In this document: positions 26,592 to 36,300 of the stretch, in pieces
Layout: the number at the start of each line of letters is the position of its first letter
Numbering within the stretch: position 1 is the first letter of the stretch
Source: Brumimicrobium sp035497735
Lineage (GTDB): Bacteria > Bacteroidota > Bacteroidia > Flavobacteriales_D > Crocinitomicaceae
Reading direction: 5' to 3'
Assembly: GCA_035497735.1 (NCBI GenBank)
Contig: DATJCX010000065.1
Coordinates: forward strand, 1-64,000
DNA: 64,000 bases
The notes under the pieces: generated by a model
The model's database searches: none
What the model was told of the DNA's origin: nothing
The model's input: only the letters and a program-made list of their open reading frames with translations
Made by a program: the position numbers and the translations under genes

Positions 26592-27893
26592 ATGAAAAAA
26601 CGAACGATATATCAGCTTATAGTAGGAACTATCATCCTTGCAATAGTAATTGCGGGCTTTTTTCTATTCCGATTTTTCTATCCTGCGCAAAAAAGTGACT
26701 TAAAACTTTTATTACCAAAAGAAACTACTTTAGTCGTTGAGGTAAACGCACATCAAGTAATGAAGACAGTCATGAAGGATGTACTTGAGAACAAAGAAGA
26801 TTTAGGAATTAGTTTAAGTCAGCTGAAAGAAAAGTGGAAACACCAAGAAATGGAATATCCAGGAATTGATTTCAACAAAGAATTGGTTTTCTTTTCTGAC
26901 AAATGGAACGATATAAATGTATATGGATTTTTAGTTCACATTAGTAAGCTTAAAGATTTCGAACATTTTAAAATGAAAGGAAGTACCACTCAAAAAGCCA
27001 ATAAAAAACATGGGATTATTCTGTATGCAGACCAAGATTTATCACGAGATGAAAAGGATTTTATAGTACAAAAAGCAGAAAAAATAATCGACAGAAACGT
27101 TCCAAAACGAGTTGCTTCAAAAGAAATAATTCATTTTAGTTTCAATGAGAATAAAACAAGCACTAGCTTTTCAATTTACTTAGAAAAAGAAACACTCCGA
27201 CTAACTGGAACAAACTTTACAAGGGACAGAAATAATTCTCCAAGCGACTCAATGACCTTAGTTTCTGCAAAAGAAAAGGATTATTTAGAAATTCGTACGG
27301 GGCAACTTCCCCAAATTTTAAATCATTTCCTAGAAGACTATCTAAAAGGAATGAATATTTACTTACCAGAAATAACTGCTCAGCGTTTATTGATTTACAA
27401 TTCAAATGTTCAAACTATTAATAAGAAGCTAACGATTTTACCAGAATTAGACTGGGTGGTACAGTTTGCAGACGGTCTTGATATCAAGTACGAATTAAAT
27501 AAAAGTAGATTGCCCAACTATCTCAATTATGACAGCACAGCAATGCTTATAAATGCCAAGAAATTGAATTATTACATCAAGCAGTCTTCGCCCAACGAAA
27601 TATACATTGGTAATACGCCGCTATTTGGAGAAACAAACGAAGCAGTTAGGACTACATTTTCAATTTCAGGACAACCCGCAGTATTAATGAGTTTAGATGG
27701 AGATGGATTTGTTGCAAAGATGATTCATGTATTGCCTCCAGTTAGAAGTGCACAGAAATTCTTAAATGACATTGCTGTTTTTCATTTTGAAACAAAAGAG
27801 CAAGAAAATGGCAAACAAATTATAGAAGGGGAGTTAAAACTTTTAGATCAGAAAGCAATTTCAATTGAGCTACTAAAGTTTATATTAAACTAA
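26592..27893 (+). CDS. Membrane-anchored protein of unknown function
   Basis: No family is recognised. One N-terminal membrane helix (about residues 7-28, YQLIVGTIILAIVIAGFFLF) anchors a soluble domain of about 400 residues that probably faces the periplasm. The soluble part is Lys-rich with alternating helices and strands, and opens with LLPKETTLVVEVNAHQVMKT, a pattern resembling DUF3352-type proteins in which a chaperone-like or substrate-like fold follows. It starts 2 bp after the urea-transporter-like gene, so they are probably one operon. It converges on the BtuF-like gene with only 2 bp between the two stops. Confidence 0.7.
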   Translation: MKKRTIYQLIVGTIILAIVIAGFFLFRFFYPAQKSDLKLLLPKETTLVVEVNAHQVMKTVMKDVLENKEDLGISLSQLKEKWKHQEMEYPGIDFNKELVFFSDKWNDINVYGFLVHISKLKDFEHFKMKGSTTQKANKKHGIILYADQDLSRDEKDFIVQKAEKIIDRNVPKRVASKEIIHFSFNENKTSTSFSIYLEKETLRLTGTNFTRDRNNSPSDSMTLVSAKEKDYLEIRTGQLPQILNHFLEDYLKGMNIYLPEITAQRLLIYNSNVQTINKKLTILPELDWVVQFADGLDIKYELNKSRLPNYLNYDSTAMLINAKKLNYYIKQSSPNEIYIGNTPLFGETNEAVRTTFSISGQPAVLMSLDGDGFVAKMIHVLPPVRSAQKFLNDIAVFHFETKEQENGKQIIEGELKLLDQKAISIELLKFILN

Positions 27894-27895
27894 AC

Positions 27896-28684
27896 TCACA
27901 TTCTCTTTTGTACCTCTTCTAAATACGCTGGTGTACCGATAAGTCGAGAGCCGTACCAAGTGAAATATTCACCATCAACAACTAATATTTTAGCTTTCGG
28001 GAATAATTCTAGAATTTCTGGGATATGCTTTTCAGAAAAGGGATAAGGTTCCGTGCTTAGGAACACGTAATCTGTTTCCGGCAAATTATTTAAGTCTAGC
28101 TCTGGATAGCGCTCTAAGTCCCCAACCGCATTTACAACACCTAAATGCGCTGTCATTACATGGTCTATAAAAGTAGCTTTCGCAACAGCCATATAGGGCT
28201 TTTTCCATATTAAATACAAAGCTTTAGGAGAATTAGGAAAAGGTTTTAGTTGGGAGAAATTTACTTGAATCTGTTCAACCATTTGTTTTCCTTTTATTGC
28301 TTCATTACAAATTTCAGCAACTTGCTCAATCATCTCTAAACTATCCTTTAAATCATAGATATCGCTAATCCAAACAGGAAAGTCTTGCATAAGCTCCTCT
28401 ATTTGTTCCTTGATATTTTCTTCTTTATTGGCAATGATTAAGTCGGGTGAAAGAGATTTTATTTTCTCAATGTCCAATTGCTTTGGTCCTCCTATCCGCT
28501 CTTTGGTTTTAAACCACTCTTCTGGGTGAATACAAAACTTGGTAATTCCCACTACTTTGTCGCCTAGCCCCAAGTGGTAGAGTAGTTCGGTTTGAGACGG
28601 AACTAAAGAGATAATACGTTGTGGCACAGTTGACAATTCAATTGTATTTCCATATTGGTCGATATGCTGTCGTTTACTCTTCAT
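27896..28684 (-). CDS. BtuF-like helical-backbone receptor protein without signal peptide
   Basis: Proteins with this fold bind cobalamin, haem or metal chelates for ABC importers. Two Rossmann-like lobes joined by a long helix are indicated by RIISLVPSQTELLYHLGL (lobe 1), SPDLIIANKEENIKEQ, and ETDYVFLSTEPYPF (lobe 2). The N-terminus (MKSKRQHIDQYGNTIELSTV) begins directly with the domain and has no signal peptide or lipobox, and no earlier start in frame would add one. It would therefore stay in the cytosol, which is unusual for a transport receptor but seen in some Bacteroidota homologues. No ABC permease or ATPase is adjacent. Confidence 0.8.
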   Translation of the reverse strand: MKSKRQHIDQYGNTIELSTVPQRIISLVPSQTELLYHLGLGDKVVGITKFCIHPEEWFKTKERIGGPKQLDIEKIKSLSPDLIIANKEENIKEQIEELMQDFPVWISDIYDLKDSLEMIEQVAEICNEAIKGKQMVEQIQVNFSQLKPFPNSPKALYLIWKKPYMAVAKATFIDHVMTAHLGVVNAVGDLERYPELDLNNLPETDYVFLSTEPYPFSEKHIPEILELFPKAKILVVDGEYFTWYGSRLIGTPAYLEEVQKRM

Positions 28685-28888
28685 TTAGTCGGAATTATGG
28701 TAATTGAGAAATTCAATACATTAAAGCATCAATAAGGAAAGTTCTTCAGCTTTCCTATCCTTGACAAATTTCGAAAATTAAATGATTAATGCCAAGATAC
28801 GAGTGGAAAAAGTACGCAAAGAGTCAAATACCACGCAAAATTGAACCTTTAGCATAAAAAATCTATTCTCCATTTCAATGCCACAAAG
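28685..28888. other. Gene-free spacer before the foldback array
   Basis: No reading frame or recognised site. The sequence contains scattered short A-rich segments (such as ACGCAAAGAGTC) and leads into the first half-copy of the repeated element. Confidence 0.5.
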
Positions 28889-29403
28889 GTTTCTGGAAAT
28901 AAATGCTTCAAAGACAAGGCACTTTGGCGGAAAAATTTGAAGGAGTGGACATCAATTAACTAAGGCTATACTCATACCTTAACATCCTACGATTTCTGGA
29001 AATAAATGCTTTAAAGACAAGGCACTTTGGTGAAAAAACTTGAAGGAGTGTACATCAACTAACTAAGGCTATACTCATACTTTCAAATCCTACAGTTTCT
29101 GGAAATAAATGCTTCAAAGACAAGGCACTTTGGCGGAAAAATTTGAAGGAGTGTACATCAAGTACATGATTAATCAGCTAAAGTAAAGCTCTATTTACAC
29201 TTTCACATCCTACGATTTCTGGAAATAAATACTTCAAAGACAAGGCACTTTGGCGGAAAAACTTGAAGGAGTGTACATCAAGTACATGATTAATCAGCTA
29301 AAGTAAAGCTCTATTTACACTTTCACATCCTACGATTTCTGGAAATAAATGCTTCAAATACAAGGCACTTTGGCGGAAAAACTTGAAGGAGTGTACATCA
29401 ACC

Positions 29404-29435
<32 letters not shown>

Positions 29436-29547
29436 GACTTTCATATCAAGCCAAGGCTATACTCATACTTTCACATCCTACGATTTCTGGAAATAAATGC
29501 TTCAAAGACAAGGCACTTTGGAGGAAAAACTTGAAGGAATGGACATC

Positions 29548-29603
<56 letters not shown>

Positions 29604-29650
29604 GACTTTCATATCAAGCCAAGGCTATACTCATACTTTCACATCCTACG

Positions 29651-29776
29651 ATTTCTGGAAATAAATGCTTCAAAGACAAGGCACTTTGGAGGAAAAACTT
29701 GAAGGAGTGTACATCAAGTACATGACTGAGTTTTTCCACCGAAGTAACGCCGTATTTGGACATTTAGGCCAGAAAT
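29651..29776. mobile_element. Full-length foldback element, 126 bp, MITE-like
   Basis: The ends are inverted repeats (ATTTCTGG at 29651-29658 and CCAGAAAT at 29769-29776). Inside, the left arm TAAATG...CTTTGGAGGAAAAACT and the right arm read on the other strand TAAATG...CTTCGGTGGAAAAACT are alike over about 55 bp. The centre is TGTAC-ATCAA-GTACA, a small perfect hairpin. The element has no reading frame. It could move with a transposase in trans or be a REP/BIME-like structure; no target-site duplication could be established. Confidence 0.75.
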
Positions 29777-29807
29777 AACGCCGTATTTTGACATTTAGGC
29801 CAGAAAT
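29746..29807. repeat. Tandem duplication of the element's right end, 2 x 31 bp
   Basis: A 31-bp segment starting AACGCCGTATTT and ending CCAGAAAT is present twice in a row with one mismatch (29746-29776 and 29777-29807). The second copy ends on the first base of the CBS-like gene's stop codon. Confidence 0.9.
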
Positions 29808-30784
29808 TACAACCAACCCTGTTCTTTCATCCACTCATCGTTAAACATCTTCCCAACGTAACGGCTACCGTGGTCGTGAAATAGAACCACAACAACATCA
29901 CCTTTTTTGAACATATCTTTAACTTGCAGCACACCTTTGATGGCTGAACCAGCAGAGTTTCCAACAAAAATACCTTCTTCTTTTGCCAATCTTCTTTGAT
30001 AAACAGCAGCGTCCTTATCTGTTACTTTCTCAAAATGGTCAATAACATCAAAGTCTACGTTTTTAGGCAAAATATCTTCTCCAATACCTTCAGTGATATA
30101 TGGATAAATTTCATTTTCATCAAAAATCCCAGTTTCGTGATATTTCTTGAATACTGAACCATAGGTATCGATTCCAATAATTTTTATATCAGGGTTCTTT
30201 TCTTTCAAATATTTACCAACACCAGAGATAACACCACCAGTACCAACCCCAACCACAAAGTGAGTTATTTTGCCGTCAGTTTGTTCCCAAATTTCCGGAC
30301 CTGTTTGCTCGTAATGTGCTTCTCTATTTGAGAAATTATCATATTGATTAACATACCATGAGTTAGGTGTTTCTTCTGCCAAGCGACGAGAAACTGAATA
30401 ATAAGATCTTGGATCATCTGGCTCAACATTTGTTGGACAAACAACCACTTCAGCGCCAACTGCTCTTAGGATATCCATTTTCTCTTTACTCTGTTTATCG
30501 CTGATAACACAGATAAGTTTGTATCCTTTGATGATAGCAGCCAATGCCAGCCCCATTCCTGTATTTCCAGAAGTACCTTCGATAATCGTCCCGCCTGGCT
30601 TTAAACGACCGTCCTTTTCTGCGTCTTCCACCATTTTAAGCGCCATACGGTCTTTTACAGAATTTCCTGGGTTTGTTGTTTCAACTTTCGCCAAAACCAA
30701 GGCATCGATTTCTTCTGTTATTTTATTAATTTTCACTAATGGCGTATTACCAATAGTCTCTAAAATGTTATTATAAAACTTCAT
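29807..30784 (-). CDS. PLP-dependent cysteine synthase/cystathionine beta-synthase-like enzyme
   Basis: Fold type II PLP enzymes of this group catalyse beta-replacement on serine derivatives, making cysteine or cystathionine. The PLP lysine is K44 in NPGNSVKDRMA, the phosphate loop is EGTSGNTG near 69-76 and VGTGGVISG near 177-185. The C-terminus GKMFNDEWMKEQGWL is typical of the catalytic core of cystathionine beta-synthase, but the regulatory CBS pair found in longer homologues is absent. Length 325. Whether it is a cysteine synthase or a CBS in the cell cannot be told from sequence. Its own promoter match lies at 30801. Confidence 0.9.
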   Translation of the reverse strand: MKFYNNILETIGNTPLVKINKITEEIDALVLAKVETTNPGNSVKDRMALKMVEDAEKDGRLKPGGTIIEGTSGNTGMGLALAAIIKGYKLICVISDKQSKEKMDILRAVGAEVVVCPTNVEPDDPRSYYSVSRRLAEETPNSWYVNQYDNFSNREAHYEQTGPEIWEQTDGKITHFVVGVGTGGVISGVGKYLKEKNPDIKIIGIDTYGSVFKKYHETGIFDENEIYPYITEGIGEDILPKNVDFDVIDHFEKVTDKDAAVYQRRLAKEEGIFVGNSAGSAIKGVLQVKDMFKKGDVVVVLFHDHGSRYVGKMFNDEWMKEQGWL

Positions 30785-30800
30785 TTTTAAATATTTTATA

Positions 30801-30808
30801 CAAAGATA
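30801..30808 (-). promoter_or_regulatory. Promoter -7 element of the CBS-like gene
   Basis: TATCTTTG on the - strand matches TAnnTTTG, 16 nt before the ATG. Confidence 0.6.
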
Positions 30809-30933
30809 AGTTTTAATTGATAATTGACGATTGTTCTCTAAACTTTCGGGATGAAAATTATGAATTGGAACTGATTAATAGTTAATCAGGAAATAAAATC
30901 GGTTTGGAAACAGAGTTCGGAATTGCATAAAAG

Positions 30934-30961
30934 CAAAAAAGCCTTTCCGCAGAAAGGCTTT
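30934..30961 (-). terminator. Terminator of the zapA-rny operon
   Basis: A 10-bp perfect stem AAAGCCTTTC / GAAAGGCTTT with loop CGCA is followed on the - strand by a U-run. It lies 22 bp after rny. Confidence 0.88.
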
Positions 30962-30983
30962 CCTCAAATATATTTCAGCTTTA

Positions 30984-32519
30984 TTATTTCGCGTAATTCA
31001 CTGATCTTCTTTCTCTAATCAAAGTGATTTTCACTTGGCCAGGATAGGTCATTTCAGTTTGAATTTTTTGAGAGATAGCAAATGAAAGTTCGTCTGCTTG
31101 AATATCAGTTATCTTCTCACTTTCTACCATAACTCTCAATTCTCTACCCGCTTGGATAGCGTATGCTTTAATCACCCCGTCATAAGAAAGTGCTAAACTT
31201 TCCAATTCCTTAATACGGTTAATATACGCTTCAATTACTTCACGTCTGGCACCAGGACGAGCTCCAGAAATAGCATCGGCAATTTGTATAATCGGCGAAA
31301 TCATCGAAGTCATTTCAATTTCGTCGTGGTGCGCTCCAATTGCATTACAGATTTCAGGTTTCTCACCATACTTCTCCGCTATTTTCATACCCAAGATAGC
31401 GTGTGGTAATTCTGGCTCATCTTCTGGAACTTTCCCCATATCATGAAGTAAAGCTGCTCTTTTAGCCATTTTAACGTTCAAACCTAATTCCGCAGCCATG
31501 ATTGCAGCAATGTTCGCTACTTCTCTACTGTGGTGTAATAAGTTTTGTCCGTAAGAAGAACGGTATTTCATTCTTCCCACCATTTTCACAAGTTCTGGAT
31601 GTAATCCATGAATTCCTAAATCGATACAAGTCCTTCTACCTGTTTCAGCGATTTCGTCATCCAATGATTTTCTTGTTTTCGCAACCACCTCTTCAATTCT
31701 AGCGGGGTGTATACGTCCATCAGAAACCAATTGGTGCAATGATAACCTTGCTATTTCACGTCTTACCGGGTCAAAACAAGAAAGAAGAATTGCTTCTGGC
31801 GTATCATCAACAATGATTTCAACACCTGTCGCAGATTCGATAGCACGAATGTTTCTACCTTCACGACCAATAATACGACCTTTAACGTCGTCAGATTCAA
31901 TGTTAAATACAGAAACAGCGTTTTCAATTGCTTGTTCGTGTGCAACACGTTGCATTGCTTGGATAATAACTTTCTTGGCTTCACGGTTGGCGTTCAACTT
32001 CGCTTCTTCCACGATGTCTTTGATATCTGCCATCGCTTGTGTGCGCGCTTCATCAGTCAAGGCTTTCATCAATTGAACCTTCGCCTCTTCAGGGTTCATT
32101 CCAGAAATACGCGACAATTCTGTTACACGCACTTCTTGAACTTTTTCAAGTTCTTCCAACTTTGTTTGGTTGGTTTTAATTAAATCTTCTAAGGATTTTT
32201 CTTGCGCGATTAACTTCTTTTCTTGACGGCTTACGTCTTCAATCTTCTTAGATATCGTTTTTTCTTTTGCTTTGGTTCTATCCTCAGCTGACTGAAGTTT
32301 TCTTTCACGATCTTTAATTGCTTTATCGTGACTTTCTTTAAGTTGTAAAAATTTTTCTTTTGCTTGAAGGATTTTTTCTTTCTTAATCGCCTCACCCTCA
32401 TTTTCAGCATCTTTTAACAACTGTTCTTTTCTTTTCTTCAAAAGCACATTTTGAACAACAAAGGCGACTATTGCTCCTAAAATTAGTCCACCCAATAGTG
32501 GAATTAACATTTCTCCCAT
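30984..32519 (-). CDS. rny: Ribonuclease Y
   Basis: RNase Y is a membrane-anchored endoribonuclease that starts mRNA decay. One N-terminal membrane helix (about 4-25) is followed by a long coiled coil (about 28-150), a KH domain with IIGREGRNIRAIE, and an HD domain with LLHDMGK as the metal-binding catalytic centre. The 511-residue length is typical. It closes an operon that begins with a coiled-coil protein and zapA, an arrangement I have seen repeatedly in Bacteroidota, and is followed by a terminator. Confidence 0.97.
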   Translation of the reverse strand: MGEMLIPLLGGLILGAIVAFVVQNVLLKKRKEQLLKDAENEGEAIKKEKILQAKEKFLQLKESHDKAIKDRERKLQSAEDRTKAKEKTISKKIEDVSRQEKKLIAQEKSLEDLIKTNQTKLEELEKVQEVRVTELSRISGMNPEEAKVQLMKALTDEARTQAMADIKDIVEEAKLNANREAKKVIIQAMQRVAHEQAIENAVSVFNIESDDVKGRIIGREGRNIRAIESATGVEIIVDDTPEAILLSCFDPVRREIARLSLHQLVSDGRIHPARIEEVVAKTRKSLDDEIAETGRRTCIDLGIHGLHPELVKMVGRMKYRSSYGQNLLHHSREVANIAAIMAAELGLNVKMAKRAALLHDMGKVPEDEPELPHAILGMKIAEKYGEKPEICNAIGAHHDEIEMTSMISPIIQIADAISGARPGARREVIEAYINRIKELESLALSYDGVIKAYAIQAGRELRVMVESEKITDIQADELSFAISQKIQTEMTYPGQVKITLIRERRSVNYAK

Positions 32520-32576
32520 TTCTTTTTATATTAAATAATTATAACAAATGGGAACTTGACTGATATTTAAGATTTA

Positions 32577-32876
32577 TTATTCCTCTTCTATACTATTAGA
32601 TAACGTTTTCAACGCATCTAAAACTTCATTTTTATTCAATCCGCCATTTCCATCCACCTCGTTATCTTTCGAAGTGTTTAAAACACGTGTTGATAGTTGC
32701 AATGCTGTCATTGCTAATAAATCTTGCATATCTTTTACTGCATAATTCGACTGTAATCGCTGAATACTTGAATTAATATCTTCTGCTGCTTTACGAACCG
32801 TTGCCTCCTCACTCTCATTGATAGTAAGCGGGTAACTACGTCCTGCAACAATTAACTTAATAGATATCTTACTCAT
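32577..32876 (-). CDS. zapA: Cell division protein ZapA
   Basis: ZapA binds and bundles FtsZ at the division site. The small N-terminal domain (MSKISIKLIVAGRSYPLTIN) leads into the characteristic EEATVRKAAEDINSSIQRLQ and a C-terminal coiled coil. The start at 32876 is chosen because it lies 2 bp after the stop of the upstream coiled-coil gene; a 10-codon extension would run into that gene and lacks family similarity. Length about 99 residues is typical. Confidence 0.9.
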   Translation of the reverse strand: MSKISIKLIVAGRSYPLTINESEEATVRKAAEDINSSIQRLQSNYAVKDMQDLLAMTALQLSTRVLNTSKDNEVDGNGGLNKNEVLDALKTLSNSIEEE

Positions 32877-32878
32877 TA

Positions 32879-33178
32879 TTATTCCGCTTTTAGGCGACTT
32901 ATACATTCATCAATTTCCCTTACTAGTGCATCAATCTGAGCGTCATTGTCGGATGAATCATTTGTGATGACCACCTGACTATTCTCAAACTTATGCATTA
33001 AATCATCATATTTGTTCTTAAAATCTGTTGCTTCTTGTTCTCGTTCAAGCAATTTATCACTTAATCGCTCAACTTCAGACTTCAAAGCACTATTCTCTAC
33101 CTTAACATTATTCAATGCATTACGCATTTTGCCAACTTTGGCTTCGATTTCTGTTATGACTAGTTGAATATCTTCCAT
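32879..33178 (-). CDS. Small coiled-coil protein upstream of zapA
   Basis: This 99-residue protein is almost wholly coiled coil (heptads from about residue 5 to 70, with Leu/Val/Ile at a and d positions), with an acidic C-terminus. It has no signal peptide. Co-transcription with zapA, 2 bp away, suggests a division-related partner comparable in style to ZapB, but sequence similarity to ZapB is not evident to me. It is the first gene of the operon. Confidence 0.75.
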   Translation of the reverse strand: MEDIQLVITEIEAKVGKMRNALNNVKVENSALKSEVERLSDKLLEREQEATDFKNKYDDLMHKFENSQVVITNDSSDNDAQIDALVREIDECISRLKAE

Positions 33179-33196
33179 TTTTTATATGATAATAGA

Positions 33197-33204
33197 CAAA
33201 TATA
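33197..33204 (-). promoter_or_regulatory. Promoter -7 element of the coiled-coil/zapA/rny operon
   Basis: TATATTTG on the - strand, 18 nt before the first ATG at 33178. Confidence 0.65.
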
Positions 33205-33335
33205 ATACGATTGAGATAATAAAACAATTTTTCTTTTGATTGGTTCATTTTATTTTATCTCTTTCTTAAGAAAGAACGTAAATTTTCCGAAAAAATTGCA
33301 TGTAGAGAAGTGCGAAAAATAATTTGATGCATAAT

Positions 33336-33361
33336 AAAGGGACTTCTCACAAAGCCCCTTT
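33336..33361 (-). terminator. Possible weak terminator of icmF
   Basis: AAAGGG and CCCTTT pair across a 14-nt loop that can add a short inner CTT/AAG stem. There is no clear U-run on the - strand. Confidence 0.35.
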
Positions 33362-33382
33362 ATATTTCTTCAATCGAATTAA

Positions 33383-36300
33383 TTACATATTTCTTCTGTA
33401 CTGACCTCCAACTTCAAATAAAGCTTGAGTAATCTGCCCTAAAGAACAATATTTTGCTGCCTCCATCATGATTTCAAACATATTATCATTTTGAATAGCT
33501 GCAGTTCTCAACTCTGCCAACCACTCTGCTGCCTTCTCTTCATTTCTTTCATGAAGTTCTTTCAGCATCGTGATTTGATATTGTTTTTCTTCCTCCGTTG
33601 CACGAATCACCTCATCTGGAATAATCGTTGGCGAACCTTTTGAATCTTTAAAAGTATTCACTCCAATAATTGGGTATTCTCCTGAGTGTTTTAAATGCTC
33701 GTAATACAATGATTCTTCTTGAATCTTAGATCGCTGATACATTGTCTCCATAGCTCCTAGCACCCCGCCTCTTTCAGTAATTCTGTCAAACTCCATCAAG
33801 ACCGCCTCTTCCACCAAATCAGTTAACTCCTCAATGATAAACGCTCCTTGAATTGGATTTTCGTTTTTCGCCAGTCCTAACTCTCTATTGATAATTAACT
33901 GAATGGCCATTGCACGACGTACCGATTCTTCTGTTGGCGTTGTAATCGCTTCGTCATAGGCATTCGTATGTAATGAGTTTGTATTGTCGTAAATAGCGTA
34001 TAAGGCTTGTAAAGTTGTTCGAATATCGTTGAAAGCAATCTCTTGAGCGTGTAAAGAACGTCCAGAAGTTTGAATATGGTATTTCAACATTTGAGAACGT
34101 GCATCTGCACCGTATTTCTCCCGCATTGCTTTTGCCCAAATTCTTCTTGCTACACGACCAATCACGGCATACTCTGGATCGATACCGTTGGAGAAGAAGA
34201 AAGATAAGTTTGGACCGAAATCGTTAATATCCATCCCTCTACTTAGGTAGTATTCCACATAAGTAAACCCATTAGAAAGTGTTAATGCTAACTGTGTAAT
34301 TGGATTCGCTCCTGCCTCTGCAATATGGTAACCTGAAATAGATACAGAATAGAAGTTTCTTACCTTATGATCGATAAAGAACGCTTGAACGTCTCCCATC
34401 AATCGCAAAGCGAATTCAGTTGAGAAAATACAAGTGTTTTGTGCTTGGTCTTCTTTTAAAATATCTGCTTGAACAGTTCCTCTCACTACTGATAGAGTAG
34501 TTGTTTTGATTTCGTTATAAACATCAGCCGGTAAAACTTGGTCACCAGTAACTCCTAGCAACATCAATCCTAAACCGTTGTTTCCTTCAGGTAATTCTCC
34601 TTGATATTTTGGCTGTTCTTCTCCGCTAGCTTTAAAAATCGCATCTATTTTCGTCTGAACTTCTTCTTCCAAACCATTTGCTACGATATATTTCTCACAA
34701 GCTTGGTCGATTGCCGCATTCATAAAGAAACCTAACAACATCGGTGCAGGACCGTTAATTGTCATAGAAACTGAAGTCTTTGGATCTGTTAAATCAAATC
34801 CTGAATACAATTTCTTAGCATCATCTAAACAGCAAATAGAAACCCCTGAGTTTCCAATTTTACCATAGATATCAGGTCGAATGTCTGGATTGTTTCCATA
34901 TAAAGTTACCGAGTCAAACGCTGTTGAAAGTCGTTTTGCTGGCATTCCTAAACTTACATAGTGGAATCGCTTGTTCGTTCTTTCTGGACCTCCTTCTCCT
35001 GCAAACATTCGTGTTGGGTCTTCTCCTTCACGTTTGAATGGGAATAATCCAGCAGTATATGGGAATTCTCCAGGAACGTTTTCTTGTAAAATCCATCTTA
35101 AAATATCTCCCCATCCATTGTACTTAGGTAAAGCTACCTTTGGAATTTGTATGTGAGACAATGATTCTGTATGCGTTTCAATTTTCAATTCCTTATCTCT
35201 AACTTTAAAAGAGAAAATAGGATCTTTGTATTTTTGAACTTTATCTTTCCAAGTTAAAAGTGCTTCCCAGTTGTGTGGATTTATATCCATTTTCAGTTTC
35301 TCGAAAGTTTCAGCTAGAATTTTGATTAATCTATTTTTATCTTCAATTTCACTTGACTTAAGTGTGTCCATAGACAATTGAAGTCCGTATAATTTATCGG
35401 CAACTTCTACTTGTTGATCAACCCACTTATCATACGCTCTATTGCTTTCAGAAATTTCTGATAAGTAACGTGTACGACTTGGTGGAATGATGAAAATCTT
35501 TTCAGACATTTCATCTGTAATCTCAAAAGTAGATTGTAAATCTATTTCCGTCTTTTCATTTAATTTCTGCATCAACACCTTGTACAGTTGATTCATTCCT
35601 GGGTCGTTAAACTGGGAAGCAATCGTACCGTAAACAGGCATTGAGTCAACAGACTCTTCAAATAAAAGATGATTTCTTTGGTATTGCTTACGCACATCTC
35701 TCAAGGCATCTAATGCACCTCTTTTATCAAATTTATTCAATGCAATCACATCAGCGAAATCCAACATATCGATTTTCTCTAATTGCGTTGCAGCTCCAAA
35801 TTCTGGAGTCATTACATATAGACTTACGTCTGAATAAGAAGTAATTTCAGTATCAGATTGACCAATACCAGAAGTTTCAAGGATAATTAAATCAAATTCC
35901 GCTACTTTTAAAACAGACATTACTTCTGCAACGTGTCTTGACAAGGAAAGATTTGATTGTCTGGTCGCCAATGAACGCATGTAAACTCTATCGTTAGAAA
36001 CTGAGTTCATACGAATTCTATCCCCTAGTAAAGCACCACCTGTTTTTCTCTTTGACGGGTCAACAGAAACAACAGCAATACGCTTATCAGGGAAGTCTGC
36101 TAAGAAACGGCGAACTAATTCATCCACTAAAGAAGACTTTCCAGCTCCACCTGTTCCTGTAATACCAAGAACTGGCACTTTTGAATCTTCCGCTAAAGCA
36201 TGAATTTGATCAAACAACTCTTTGGAATCATCTAAATAGTTTTCCGCAGCAGAAATAACTTCTGCAATTTCAAAGCTATTTTTATTCTTTAAAACTTTCG

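Noticed and set aside
31763..32183. Several 70-87 codon frames inside rny on both strands
   Set aside because: All lie within the strongly supported rny gene and have no signals of their own.
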